Assembly: GCF_014647415.1 (NCBI RefSeq) | Contig: NZ_BMPD01000001.1 | Location: 1-64,000, forward strand | Direction of reading: 5' to 3' | DNA from: Haloarcula sebkhae | GTDB lineage: Archaea; Halobacteriota; Halobacteria; Halobacteriales; Haloarculaceae | Length of the DNA: 64,000 bases | Part shown: one piece after another, positions 41,794-50,247 of the stretch | Numbering within the stretch: the stretch's first letter is position 1 | Layout: the number at the start of each line of letters is the position of its first letter | Position numbers and translations under genes: made by a program | The notes under the pieces: generated by a model | The model's database searches: none | Told to the model about the DNA's origin: nothing | The model's input: only the letters and a program-made list of their open reading frames with translations

Positions 41794-42720
41794 ATGTACA
41801 CAACGATGCTATCGAGGGGGAAGCGACTGGGATATGCAGCCTACGAGCGATTGCTCCAGTGGGAACTGTCAGGGACGCCCGACCACGTCGCAGTCATTAT
41901 GGACGGGAACCGACGATACGCTGAAAAGCAGGGCGCGAAAAAGCAGGAGGGCCACAGAGAAGGGGCCCAAACGACGGAGGCGCTGTTGAACTGGTGCGAC
42001 GAACTCGACGTTCGTGAGGTGACGCTGTACACGTTCTCGACGGAGAACTTCGACCGCGACCCCGAGGAACGCGAACACATCTTCGACCTCGTCGAACGGA
42101 AGCTCCGGACGTTTGCCGACGCCGACCGGGTCCACGAAGCCGGCGTGTGTATCCGCGCCATCGGCGAGACGGAGATGCTTCCCGAGCGGGTTCGAGACGC
42201 TATCGACTACGCTGAAGGGCGAACCGCCCAGTACGACCAGCTCAACCTCAACATCGCGCTAGCCTACGGCGGCCGGGCCGAGTTACTCGGCGCGGCCCGC
42301 GAGGTCGCTACTGCCGTCGAGGACGGGGCCCTCGACCCGACGGATGTCTCCGCGGAAACCATCGAAGAACGGCTCTACGAGGGGCCGACCCGCGATGTCG
42401 ACCTCATCGTCCGAACCGGCGGCGACGAACGCACCTCGAACTTCTTGCCGTGGCACGCCAACGGCAACGAGGCCGCTACGTTCTTCTGTACCCCCTACTG
42501 GCCCGAGTTCCGGAAAGTCGACTTCCTGCGAGCGATCCGGACGTACCAGAACCGCGAGCAGTCCTGGCGGACGACCCGCGCTGAGCGCTCGCTCGCACTG
42601 GTTCGTGCTATTGAGCAGTCGGAACTCCCGACGGCTAAACGGATGCTCGGACGGTTCCGGGACGCGCTCCCGAGTACCGAACGCGAGCAACTCGACGAGG
42701 AGTACGACCTCGCGGACTGA
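41794..42720 (+). CDS. uppS: cis-Prenyltransferase (polyprenyl diphosphate synthase), catalytic-type paralogue
   Basis: 308 aa. Region I is intact: DHVAVIMDGNRRYAEKQGAKKQEGH, with the Asp that binds Mg-IPP. TLYTFSTENFDR and LNIALAYGGRAELL follow. Region V is unusual: LIVRTGGDERTSNFLPWHANGNEAATFF lacks the canonical R-L-S-N-F-L-L-W-Q and S-A-E-L-x-F. Builds long cis-prenyl chains for glycosyl carrier lipids. ATG 41794 or 41806 is the start; GTG 41785 also possible. Convergent with a second paralogue at 42721, stops abutting. Confidence 0.9.
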   Translation: MYTTMLSRGKRLGYAAYERLLQWELSGTPDHVAVIMDGNRRYAEKQGAKKQEGHREGAQTTEALLNWCDELDVREVTLYTFSTENFDRDPEEREHIFDLVERKLRTFADADRVHEAGVCIRAIGETEMLPERVRDAIDYAEGRTAQYDQLNLNIALAYGGRAELLGAAREVATAVEDGALDPTDVSAETIEERLYEGPTRDVDLIVRTGGDERTSNFLPWHANGNEAATFFCTPYWPEFRKVDFLRAIRTYQNREQSWRTTRAERSLALVRAIEQSELPTAKRMLGRFRDALPSTEREQLDEEYDLAD

Positions 42721-43329
42721 TTACCGCCCGAACCGGCGCTGTCGCTCCTGATAATCCCGTAACGCTCGCAGGTAATCCCGCAGTCTGAAGTTCTGCCAGT
42801 TCACGTCTGTGAAGTACAGTTCCGAATACACGGACTGCCAGATCATGAAATCGGAGAGCCGTTCGGCTCCAGTCTTGATGACCAGATCCGGGTCGGCCGG
42901 GAAGACGAGATGCTCCTCTACTGCGGCCTCGTCGATGTCGCTCGGGTCGAGCGAGCCCGCATCGACATCTTTTGCCAGTTTCTGGACGGCCGTTGCGAAC
43001 TCAGACTGTCCGCCGAGGCCGATCGAAATCTGAATCGGGGCATCAGCCGTCGTCTCGTCGTCCGGTACTCTGACCGCTATCTCCCGTGGCGCGGTGACGC
43101 TTTCGAGTTCGCGCTGCAGCGTCGGAATCGCTTCCTCGTCGAGAACACTCACGTAGACGACGACGGTATCGGTTCCGTACTGGACCGCCCAGTCGAAAAA
43201 TCGCTCCAAGGTCCGGTATGCACCGTCTCCCAGCAGATCCCGCTCCGTAATCACCAGCGCGACCGTCTCGGGCAGGTCGGCGTCGCTGCGCCGAACGCGC
43301 GTCGCGAGATATCGGTCGTATAGTCCCAC
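42721..43329 (-). CDS. cis-Prenyltransferase paralogue lacking region I
   Basis: 202 aa from GTG 43329; GTG 43365 is another choice. The region-I Asp motif (MDGNRR) is replaced by ALVITERDLLGDG, so catalysis by this chain alone is unlikely. Later motifs are well kept: IQISIGLGGQSEFA, DLVIKTGAERLSDFMIWQSVYSELYF. This is the pattern of the non-catalytic partner (Nus1/NgBR type) in heteromeric cis-prenyltransferases. Likely partner of the neighbouring UppS. Confidence 0.8.
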   Translation of the reverse strand: MGLYDRYLATRVRRSDADLPETVALVITERDLLGDGAYRTLERFFDWAVQYGTDTVVVYVSVLDEEAIPTLQRELESVTAPREIAVRVPDDETTADAPIQISIGLGGQSEFATAVQKLAKDVDAGSLDPSDIDEAAVEEHLVFPADPDLVIKTGAERLSDFMIWQSVYSELYFTDVNWQNFRLRDYLRALRDYQERQRRFGR

Positions 43330-43424
43330 GTCCGCCGGTATGCTGACAGCCCCAGTAAATCTCACGGTACCGTCGCCTCCACAGTTCGGAAAGGGTAAGT
43401 GCCTCTCGGGGATACCGGTGGGAC

Positions 43425-44783
43425 GTGACTGGCACAGTCCGTCGGGCAGGTGCGTTTGCCGCCGTGGGGACCCTCGCGGTCGCCGTCCCGGCCGCAACGG
43501 GCTTTCGCTCGCTCGAACTCGCGACTGTCGCCGCTATCGCACCCTTCGTCCTCGTCGCCGCGCTCGGCGTCACAGTCATCGGGCAGGACTCGCGGTTGTT
43601 CGACCTGTTCGCGCGCCCCGGTGACTACGAGGACGGGAAACTGTACGGGCTAGCGGCCTTCTCGCTTGCCGCCGCCGGGCTCGCACTGCTTGCCGTCCGC
43701 TTCAGTCTACCGGTGCCGGTGTTCGTCGGTGTCGTTGTCATCGTCGCCTACGGCAACCTCGGCCAGCGGCTCGCATACACCGTCCGCTCAGACGAAGTCG
43801 TCGCAACTGCGGGCTTCGTTCTCGTCGGCTTCGTCGCCGGCGTCGCGGGGCAGGTTCTCGGGACGCAGATTCAGGCCGCTGTCGGCGAAGGAGCGGCCGC
43901 TGTCGATATTCCACTCGTGCTGTTTCTCGCCGCCAGCGGCGCGTTCGTCGCCGCACTGCTTCGGTCGGTACTGTTCGAACGGGACGACCCGCTGGTGATG
44001 CTCACTGTGGGACTGCTACTGTGGCTGTTTTTCGAACTCGACCCGTCGGTGACGGCACAGCGCGTCGTCATCGCGCTCGCCGTGACAGTCCTGCTTGGCT
44101 ATCTCTCCTACGCGCTCGACACCGCATCCCTTCCGGGGATGCTCACCGGCGTTCTCCTCTCCTTTTTGACCATCGTACTCGGCGGCTTCGGCTGGTTCGC
44201 TATGCTGATTTCCTTTTTCGCGCTCGGTGGCCTCTCGACGAAGTTCCGCTACGAGGAGAAACTGGACCGCGGCATCGCCGAGGAGAACGAGGGCGCACGC
44301 GGAAGCGGGAACGTGCTCGCAAACTCCATCGTCGCGCTGTTCGCCGTCGTCGCGGCGGCGGCGAGTCCGAGCCACATCGCTGTCAACCCGCTCTTGTTCT
44401 TCTATGCCTTCGCCGGGGCTGTCGCCGCCGCGATGACCGACACGTTCTCCAGTGAGTTCGGCGGGCTCTACGACAACCCACGGCTCATTACGACGCTCAA
44501 GCCCGTCGAGCCGGGCACTGACGGCGGCGTCACCTGGCAGGGTGTGGCCGCTGGGGCCGTCGGCGCAGGCATCATCGCCGGTATCGCCGCGCTCACGCAA
44601 GACATCACCACAGTGGGCAGTGGCGTCATCCTCCTGTGTGGGCTGGTCGGGATGATCGTCGACAGCCTGCTTGGCGCGACCGTCGAGGGCTCAGTCGTCG
44701 GCAATCAGGGCGTCAATATGCTCGCAACCCTGGCGGCCGCACTGGCCGGGGTCGGCGTCGTGCTGGTCGCTGGTCTTCTATGA
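43425..44783 (+). CDS. DUF92 family membrane protein
   Basis: 452 aa, GTG start, about ten membrane helices. The C-terminal half has the DUF92 signature: ALGGLSTKFRYEEKLDRGIAEENEGARG, then FAGAVAAAMTDTFSSEFG and GLVGMIVDSLLGATVEG. In plants such proteins were linked to phytyl-phosphate kinase (VTE6); a CTP-dependent prenyl-phosphate kinase role here is an attractive inference given the cis-prenyltransferases next door. The stop overlaps the following GNAT gene (ATGA). Confidence 0.85.
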   Translation: MTGTVRRAGAFAAVGTLAVAVPAATGFRSLELATVAAIAPFVLVAALGVTVIGQDSRLFDLFARPGDYEDGKLYGLAAFSLAAAGLALLAVRFSLPVPVFVGVVVIVAYGNLGQRLAYTVRSDEVVATAGFVLVGFVAGVAGQVLGTQIQAAVGEGAAAVDIPLVLFLAASGAFVAALLRSVLFERDDPLVMLTVGLLLWLFFELDPSVTAQRVVIALAVTVLLGYLSYALDTASLPGMLTGVLLSFLTIVLGGFGWFAMLISFFALGGLSTKFRYEEKLDRGIAEENEGARGSGNVLANSIVALFAVVAAAASPSHIAVNPLLFFYAFAGAVAAAMTDTFSSEFGGLYDNPRLITTLKPVEPGTDGGVTWQGVAAGAVGAGIIAGIAALTQDITTVGSGVILLCGLVGMIVDSLLGATVEGSVVGNQGVNMLATLAAALAGVGVVLVAGLL

Positions 44784-45196
44784 TTCGCGAGGCCCGTCCC
44801 GCGGATGAATCCCGGCTCCGGGCTATTCAGACGAACGCGCTTGACGAGCCGTGGCCGGACCTACTCAGTGTCGGAATCGACGGCCCGCCGCTCGTGCTGG
44901 TGCTCGATATTGGCGAACCGCTCGGCTACGCGCTGGTCGTGCCGGACCATCCGATCGCGTACTTAGCAGAGTTCGCCATCGCACCCGGGAAACAGGGGCA
45001 GGGCCTCGGGACAGCACTGATGGACGGGCTGCTGGACAGGCTTCGGGCTGGCGGGTTCGAGACAATCAGACTCACGGCGCGCGTGGACGACGAGCGGGCA
45101 CGCGGCTTCTACGACGGGTTCGGATTCTCGGTCGCTGACGAGCTACCCGATCACTACGACGACGGCGATGGGGTATTGCTCGTCCGGGACCTCTAA
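44780..45196 (+). CDS. GNAT family N-acetyltransferase
   Basis: 138 aa. MIREARPADESRLRAIQTN, AYLAEFAIAPGKQGQGLGTALMDGLL (motif A with Q-G-x-G), and ARGFYDGFGFSV. RimI-like size but no ribosomal signature beyond the fold. Start is ATGA-coupled to DUF92. Its stop overlaps the end of the convergent dnaG gene by 4 bp. Confidence 0.88.
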   Translation: MIREARPADESRLRAIQTNALDEPWPDLLSVGIDGPPLVLVLDIGEPLGYALVVPDHPIAYLAEFAIAPGKQGQGLGTALMDGLLDRLRAGGFETIRLTARVDDERARGFYDGFGFSVADELPDHYDDGDGVLLVRDL

Positions 45197-46530
45197 CCCT
45201 CGATACGGACCTGCACAGCCGTCGGCTGTTTGACGTACTCGCCGTGGCCGGCCGCGACGACGACATCGACGCCGCGCTGGGCGGCAACGTCGAGGAGCTT
45301 CTGCGAGCAGTCGGTATCGATGACGACAGTTTTGGGAACGTCCTCGGTGGATTCAAGCAACGAGACAACGTCGTCGGCGTCGCCCTCAGCGAGCAGTGTC
45401 GCGTCCTCGTCGACCAGTCTGGCCGTCCCGCTGTGGTTCTGAATGACGGCTTCGATGTGGTCCGAGAGCGACGGGATGGTCGTTCCATCGTCGCTCATCG
45501 TCGACTCCGTTTCAGACGCGGCATCCGTCGCGGCGGCCGCGTTCGGACTGTCCGTGCCGTTCGTCGCTCCGTCGGCTGTCTCTGTCTGCGCCGACTTGGT
45601 CTGTGCATCGGGCGCAGGCTGGCTGTCAGCGGTGTCGTCCGATATCGCAGCGGTCACCGCACCGCCGTCGGCGGTCGTCGACTCCCCAGCGTGGGACATC
45701 TCCTCGCGGATGCTGTCGAGACTCTTCGCGCTTGCGACCGTCTCGTAGGGCACCTTATCACGGAGCGCCGACATCACCTCGCTCCGGGAGAGGTCCTCGA
45801 CGGACTTGCCGCTTGGCGTGACGGCGACGTAATCCACGTCGCCGACCTGCGCGAGTTCCTTCAGGATGAGGTCCCCGCCGCGGTCGCCGTCGAGGAACGA
45901 CGTCACTGTCCGGCCAGCCGTCAGGTCCGCGATAGCATCCGGGACATCCGTGCCTTCGACGGCTACGGCGTTCTTGATGCCGTATTTCAGCAGTTGCATC
46001 ACGTCAGAACGCCCTTCGACGACGACAATCGCATCGGAGTCGGCCACCCGCGGCCCGGCCGGGAGCCCCTCGTAGTCGGTCACGTCGGCGACCCGGACCT
46101 GCTGTCTGACCGTTTCGACGATATCCTCCGTCTGAATGGACTTTTCCTCGAAGTCGTTCAGCAACTCCGTCGCGCGCTCGACGACCTCGCGCCGCTTGGC
46201 GCTGCGCACGTCCTCGATCTCGGCGACCTCGATCTCGGCGCGGCACGGCCCCACCTGTTCGATGGTCTCCAGTGCCGCGGCGAGAATTGCCGTTTCGACC
46301 CTATCGAGCCCGCTCGCGACGGTAATCTCGCCGAAGGACTGTCCACCCTCCGAGCGTATCTCCACGTCGATGCGGCCGACCTTTTTCGAGTCCTGCAGGT
46401 CCCGCAGGTCCAGTTCGTCGCCGAGTAATCCTTCCGTCTGGCCGAACACCGCGCCGACGACGTCGCTCCGCTCGACGACTCCCGCCGCCGTGATGTCGGC
46501 ATGTATTAGATATTTCGCCGTATCTTGCAT
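45193..46530 (-). CDS. dnaG: DnaG-type primase / exosome-associated protein
   Basis: 445 aa, archaeal DnaG length. N-terminal region TAKYLIHADITAAGVVERSDVVGAV; Toprim domain with DAIVVVEGRSDVMQLLKYGI (Glu), TSFLDGDRGG (DxD) and an acidic linker. Low-complexity S/T/D/A-rich tail precedes the conserved C-terminal block (ARLVDEDATLLAEGDADDVV). In archaea DnaG is mainly an exosome subunit that binds RNA. Own promoter region 46531-46709. Confidence 0.93.
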   Translation of the reverse strand: MQDTAKYLIHADITAAGVVERSDVVGAVFGQTEGLLGDELDLRDLQDSKKVGRIDVEIRSEGGQSFGEITVASGLDRVETAILAAALETIEQVGPCRAEIEVAEIEDVRSAKRREVVERATELLNDFEEKSIQTEDIVETVRQQVRVADVTDYEGLPAGPRVADSDAIVVVEGRSDVMQLLKYGIKNAVAVEGTDVPDAIADLTAGRTVTSFLDGDRGGDLILKELAQVGDVDYVAVTPSGKSVEDLSRSEVMSALRDKVPYETVASAKSLDSIREEMSHAGESTTADGGAVTAAISDDTADSQPAPDAQTKSAQTETADGATNGTDSPNAAAATDAASETESTMSDDGTTIPSLSDHIEAVIQNHSGTARLVDEDATLLAEGDADDVVSLLESTEDVPKTVVIDTDCSQKLLDVAAQRGVDVVVAAGHGEYVKQPTAVQVRIEG

Positions 46531-46709
46531 GATTGTCCTGTTTTCCAGCCCGTCACCCGGTGTTTCGACGGACTGCTGTCACTATATTGATGTTGGGAAG
46601 TACAGCGGAATAACCTTGCGCACCCGACTCGATGATCAAACCTTCTCGCAGGGACGCAGCGACCCGACACCGCTTCTGTGAAACGTTCCATTCCCGACAG
46701 ATCGGCCAC

Positions 46710-47420
46710 TCAGTTTAGTAACGAACTCATGCCGTCGACACCGGCCCGGATGGCGTTGACCGGGTCTTCTGGGTCGTCGTGTTCGAAGACGAGCCAGTCA
46801 GTTCCGGCCTCGCGGGCCGCATCAACTACCGCCTGGAGCGGCACCACGCCGTCGCCGAGCGCCGTCGGTTCCCCGTCCGCTGTCATATCCTTGAGGTGGA
46901 CGACGGGGACACGCCCGTCGAGTCGCCGGATCAGTTCGACGGGGTCCTGCCCCGCAGCGTGGGCCCACCCGGCGTCGAACTCGAAGCCGATGGTCGTCTG
47001 GTCGACGAGCGCGTCGAAGGCGGTCCCGTCGCCAAGCGGGACGAACTCGTGGTCGTGGTTATGGTACAGGAGCGGTCGGTCAAAGTCCGCCGCAAGCATT
47101 TCGAGCAGGGTCGTCGTGGACTCGACTGCCCGCTCACTAGCGAAGTGGTCGTCGTCGAGATACGGGAGGACGATGTACGGCGCATCGAGTGTTCGGGCCT
47201 GATTGCCAACGGTGCGCGGGTCGGACTGCAGGTCTTCCAGTTGGACGTGGACGCCGGCGATGCCGAGTCCCGCTTCATCGAGCGCGCGCCGGGACGCACC
47301 CGGGTCGCCGATACCGGCGAACTCCACGCCGTCGTAGCCCGCGGCGCTGATGCGGTCGAGCACGTCCGAGAGCGGTTCCCGGAGTTCACGGAGCGTCCAG
47401 AGCTGGATCGCTGTCTGCAT
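46710..47420 (-). CDS. Sugar-phosphate isomerase/epimerase (xylose isomerase-like TIM barrel)
   Basis: 236 aa. MQTAIQLWTLRELREPLSDVLDRI, AAGYDGVEFAGIG, YHNHDHEFVPLGDG, EFDAGWAHAAGQDP and VPVVHLKDM carry the metal-ligand Glu, His, Asp of AP_endonuc_2-fold isomerases. Substrate unknown. ATG 47420 starts the domain; the longer frame reaches back into the divergent gene. Confidence 0.88.
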   Translation of the reverse strand: MQTAIQLWTLRELREPLSDVLDRISAAGYDGVEFAGIGDPGASRRALDEAGLGIAGVHVQLEDLQSDPRTVGNQARTLDAPYIVLPYLDDDHFASERAVESTTTLLEMLAADFDRPLLYHNHDHEFVPLGDGTAFDALVDQTTIGFEFDAGWAHAAGQDPVELIRRLDGRVPVVHLKDMTADGEPTALGDGVVPLQAVVDAAREAGTDWLVFEHDDPEDPVNAIRAGVDGMSSLLN

Positions 47421-47471
47421 ACCGTTGCTGCGAACGCTGTCATAAAATAACTGGACGGACAATCGGGGGGC

Positions 47472-47816
47472 ATGGGATTCACTGAAACCGAGATCGACCC
47501 CGCACGGTTCCTCGAAGACGTAGAGATGCGTATCGGCGAAATCGTCGACGTCGAACCGTTTCCCGAAGCACGCAAGGATGTGTACAAGCTCGACGTAGAT
47601 TTCGGTGACGAGACACGCCAATCCGCCGCGGGACTGACAGACGTGTACGACCCCGAGGACCTCCTCGGTTCACAGGTCGTCGCCGTCGTCAACCTCGGGA
47701 CGGTCTCTATCGCCGGCTTCGAGAGCGAGTGTCTGGTGACCGGCGTCGACAGCGAGGACGGCGTCGTCCACCTGACGCCCGAACGGGAGGTCGAGCCGGG
47801 GACGCGGGTGTATTGA
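47472..47816 (+). CDS. tRNA-binding domain protein (CsaA-like)
   Basis: 114 aa OB-fold of the EMAP/CsaA type: VEMRIGEIVDVEPFPEARKDVYKLDVDFG ... VVAVVNLGTVSIAGFESECLVTG. CsaA proteins bind tRNA and act as export chaperones in Bacillus. Divergent from the isomerase; 51 bp apart. Confidence 0.85.
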   Translation: MGFTETEIDPARFLEDVEMRIGEIVDVEPFPEARKDVYKLDVDFGDETRQSAAGLTDVYDPEDLLGSQVVAVVNLGTVSIAGFESECLVTGVDSEDGVVHLTPEREVEPGTRVY

Positions 47817-47919
47817 AGATGATTCTGTGACGTGGACGTATTGAAGGCGATTGTTCTTCAACAAGAGATAGTGAAGGTTCGTTACCCATTAGTACCGCCA
47901 GCGGCTAGACTGTCGTAAT

Positions 47920-48129
47920 ATGAGTACGGTCAGGGCCGCTGGGTGGACAGTCGTCGCGCTCGTGTTGATGGCGTTGGCAGTGCCATGGTTCCTCTGGGAC
48001 ACCAGCACGATCGCGGCCGGACTGCCTGTGTGGCTGTGGTGGCATATCGGGTGGATGGTGCTTGCGAGCGTCGTCTTCGCGGTCTTCGCGCGTACCGACT
48101 GGGGCCTCGGCGTCGAGGAGGTGCGGTGA
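47920..48129 (+). CDS. DUF3311 small membrane protein, symporter partner
   Basis: 69 aa, two membrane helices (AGWTVVALVLMALAVPWFLW and LWWHIGWMVLASVVFAVFA). DUF3311 proteins are usually encoded right before sodium:solute symporters, and are thought to be accessory subunits. The gene ends 1 bp before the symporter ATG, so the two are co-translated. Confidence 0.88.
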   Translation: MSTVRAAGWTVVALVLMALAVPWFLWDTSTIAAGLPVWLWWHIGWMVLASVVFAVFARTDWGLGVEEVR

Positions 48130-48130
48130 G

Positions 48131-49657
48131 ATGGCTGACACCGCACTCCAACTGGGTATCGTCGGCGCGTACATGATCGTCGCACTCGCGGTGGGGGCAG
48201 TCGCCTATCGCCTCACCGACCGGACCGCCGAGGACTACTATCTCGCGAGCCGAACGCTTGGCACAGTCGTCCTGCTGTTTACGACCTTCGCGACGCTACT
48301 GTCGGCGTTTACGTTCTTCGGCGGCCCGAATCTCGCGTTCAGCGCCGGCCCCGAATGGATTCTCGTGATGGGGCTCATGGACGGCATTATCTTCGCTGTC
48401 CTCTGGTACGTACTGGGCTACAAGCAGTGGCTGGTCGGCAAGCGCCACGGCTACGTGACGCTTGGTGAGATGCTGGGCGACCGATTCGGGTCGACGGCGC
48501 TGCGGGTCGTCGTCGCCGGCGTGAGCCTGGTCTGGCTGTTCCCGTACGTGATGCTCCAGCAGAAGGGGGCCGGCCAGGCCATCGTCGGCCTCACGAATGG
48601 CGCGGTCCCGTTCTGGGTCGGAGCCGGCGGCATCACGCTGTTTATGATTCTCTACGTCGCGCTCTCGGGGATGCGCGGCGTCGCCTGGACCGACACGCTC
48701 CAGGGCCTGTTCATGCTCTCGCTGATCTGGGTCGCCGTCGCCTGGGTCCTCTCTGCCGTTGGCGGCGCTGGCGAGGCAACGGCCCTGTTGGCGTCCGAAG
48801 AGCCCGCCTTCGTCGGCCTTGGTGGCGGACTCTACACGCCCCAGTACATCATCTCGACCGCGGTCAGCATCGCCTTCGGCGTGACGATGTTCCCACAGAT
48901 CAATCAGCGCTTCTTCGCCGCCGGCTCGAAGAAAGTGCTCAAGCGCACGTTTGCACTCTGGCCGGTGCTGGTCCTGCTCCTGTTCGTTCCGGCGTTCATG
49001 CTGGGAGCGTGGGCGGCCGGGCTCGGCATCACTGTCCCGGAGGGCGGCAACGTCATCCCGGCGCTGCTTGGCGAGTACACGCCGACGTGGTTCACCGCGC
49101 TGGTCATTGCCGGCGCGATGGCCGCGATGATGTCCTCCAGCGACTCGATGCTGCTGTCGGGTTCGTCGTACCTCACGCGGGACCTCTACCGGCCGCTCAC
49201 TGGCCGCAGCGATGCTAGCGACGAAGCGACCGACCGCCGCGAGGCGCTCGTCGCCCGCATCGGCGTCGTCATCTTTGCTACCCTCTCGTTCGTTTCGAGT
49301 CTCTACACGCCGGGAACACTGGTCCAGATCGGCGACACGGCCTTCAGCGGCTTCGCACAGCTTACGGTTCCTGTCGCACTTGCGCTGTACTGGCAGGGAA
49401 CGACGCGCTCGGGGATGTACGCCGGCGTGATCGGCAGCCAAGTGTTCTATGGCCTGCACGTCTTCCCGGTGCTCTCGACACTTGGCGGACTTGTCGGCCT
49501 TGATGTCGCCCTGCCGACGGCGTACCTGGGCTGGACGCCCGGCATCGTCGGCATCCTAGTTGGTCTCGTGCTGACGGTCGGCGTCTCGCTGGTGACTGCC
49601 CCCGCTGCGACCGAGAACCGCACCGCCTACGCCGTCACCGGCATCGAAAGCGACTGA
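48131..49657 (+). CDS. Sodium:solute symporter (SSS family)
   Basis: 508 aa, about 13 membrane helices. EDYYLASRTLGTVVLLFTTFATLLSAFTFFGGP is the family entry, GLMDGIIFAVLWYVLGYKQW and MQQKGAGQA-like VMLQQKGAGQAIVGL follow, with ITVSIAFGVTMFPQINQRFF at mid-protein. Transports an organic solute with Na+; the substrate (pantothenate, proline, acetate or similar) cannot be set from sequence. Paired with the DUF3311 subunit upstream. Confidence 0.92.
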   Translation: MADTALQLGIVGAYMIVALAVGAVAYRLTDRTAEDYYLASRTLGTVVLLFTTFATLLSAFTFFGGPNLAFSAGPEWILVMGLMDGIIFAVLWYVLGYKQWLVGKRHGYVTLGEMLGDRFGSTALRVVVAGVSLVWLFPYVMLQQKGAGQAIVGLTNGAVPFWVGAGGITLFMILYVALSGMRGVAWTDTLQGLFMLSLIWVAVAWVLSAVGGAGEATALLASEEPAFVGLGGGLYTPQYIISTAVSIAFGVTMFPQINQRFFAAGSKKVLKRTFALWPVLVLLLFVPAFMLGAWAAGLGITVPEGGNVIPALLGEYTPTWFTALVIAGAMAAMMSSSDSMLLSGSSYLTRDLYRPLTGRSDASDEATDRREALVARIGVVIFATLSFVSSLYTPGTLVQIGDTAFSGFAQLTVPVALALYWQGTTRSGMYAGVIGSQVFYGLHVFPVLSTLGGLVGLDVALPTAYLGWTPGIVGILVGLVLTVGVSLVTAPAATENRTAYAVTGIESD

Positions 49658-49747
49658 GAGGTGCTGACCGTTCACCGCGACAACCACCGGACAGCGGCCA
49701 CCGGCGGACATGTAAACCTACAAAAGCATCCAGCCCAATATGCAGGT

Positions 49748-50179
49748 ATGGACTCCGATAAGAACGTCGGCGGTCGCGACCGCCTCATCCGTGCGGTGCT
49801 GGCAGCTGTCCTGACAATCGTCTCCCTGCGCTGGCTTCGGAGCGGGAAGCGCAAGCGCGGCCTGCTCGCCGGCATCGGCGCGCTTGGCCTGGGATTCAAC
49901 GCTTCTACGGGCTACTGTGGATTCAACGACACCTTCGATATCGATACGACGGCCAGTGAAGACGACGACGACGTGTTCGCGCCGGATATGGACGACGAGT
50001 CGGCAGCCGACCAGTCGACGGACGTGAGTGTCGACTTTACCTCCGCTGACGACACCGAGGCCGCGAACGGTCACGCCAGCGGCGAGCTGACCTGTGCCGT
50101 CTGTGAGGACCCTATTGTTCCCGGTGAGCGCCGTGGGCCGAACGACGACGGCGCTATCGTCCACGAGACCTGCGAGTAA
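49748..50179 (+). CDS. DUF2892-like membrane protein with C-terminal zinc-ribbon-like tail
   Basis: 143 aa. Short N-terminus MDSDKNVGGRDRLIRAVLAA fits DUF2892 (YgaP membrane part) with two helices, and ASTGYCGFNDTFDIDT. An acidic linker (80-115) leads to LTCAVCEDPIVPGERRG and HETCE, a potential metal site. ATG 49748 starts the domain. Function unknown. Confidence 0.75.
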   Translation: MDSDKNVGGRDRLIRAVLAAVLTIVSLRWLRSGKRKRGLLAGIGALGLGFNASTGYCGFNDTFDIDTTASEDDDDVFAPDMDDESAADQSTDVSVDFTSADDTEAANGHASGELTCAVCEDPIVPGERRGPNDDGAIVHETCE

Positions 50180-50216
50180 CGTCGGCCCCGACCGCTCAGC
50201 GGCCCGAGTCTGGTTC

Positions 50217-50223
50217 TTTTTAT
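50217..50223 (+). promoter_or_regulatory. TATA box of the HFX_2341-type regulator, overlapping a T-run
   Basis: TTTTATA, about 27 nt before ATG 50248. The preceding TTCTTTTT may also end the transcript of the upstream gene. Confidence 0.5.
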
Positions 50224-50247
50224 AATCACCGTCCCAGTCATTCACGT

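Noticed and set aside
45244-46428. 394-codon frame opposite dnaG
   Set aside because: Antisense of DnaG; shadow composition only.
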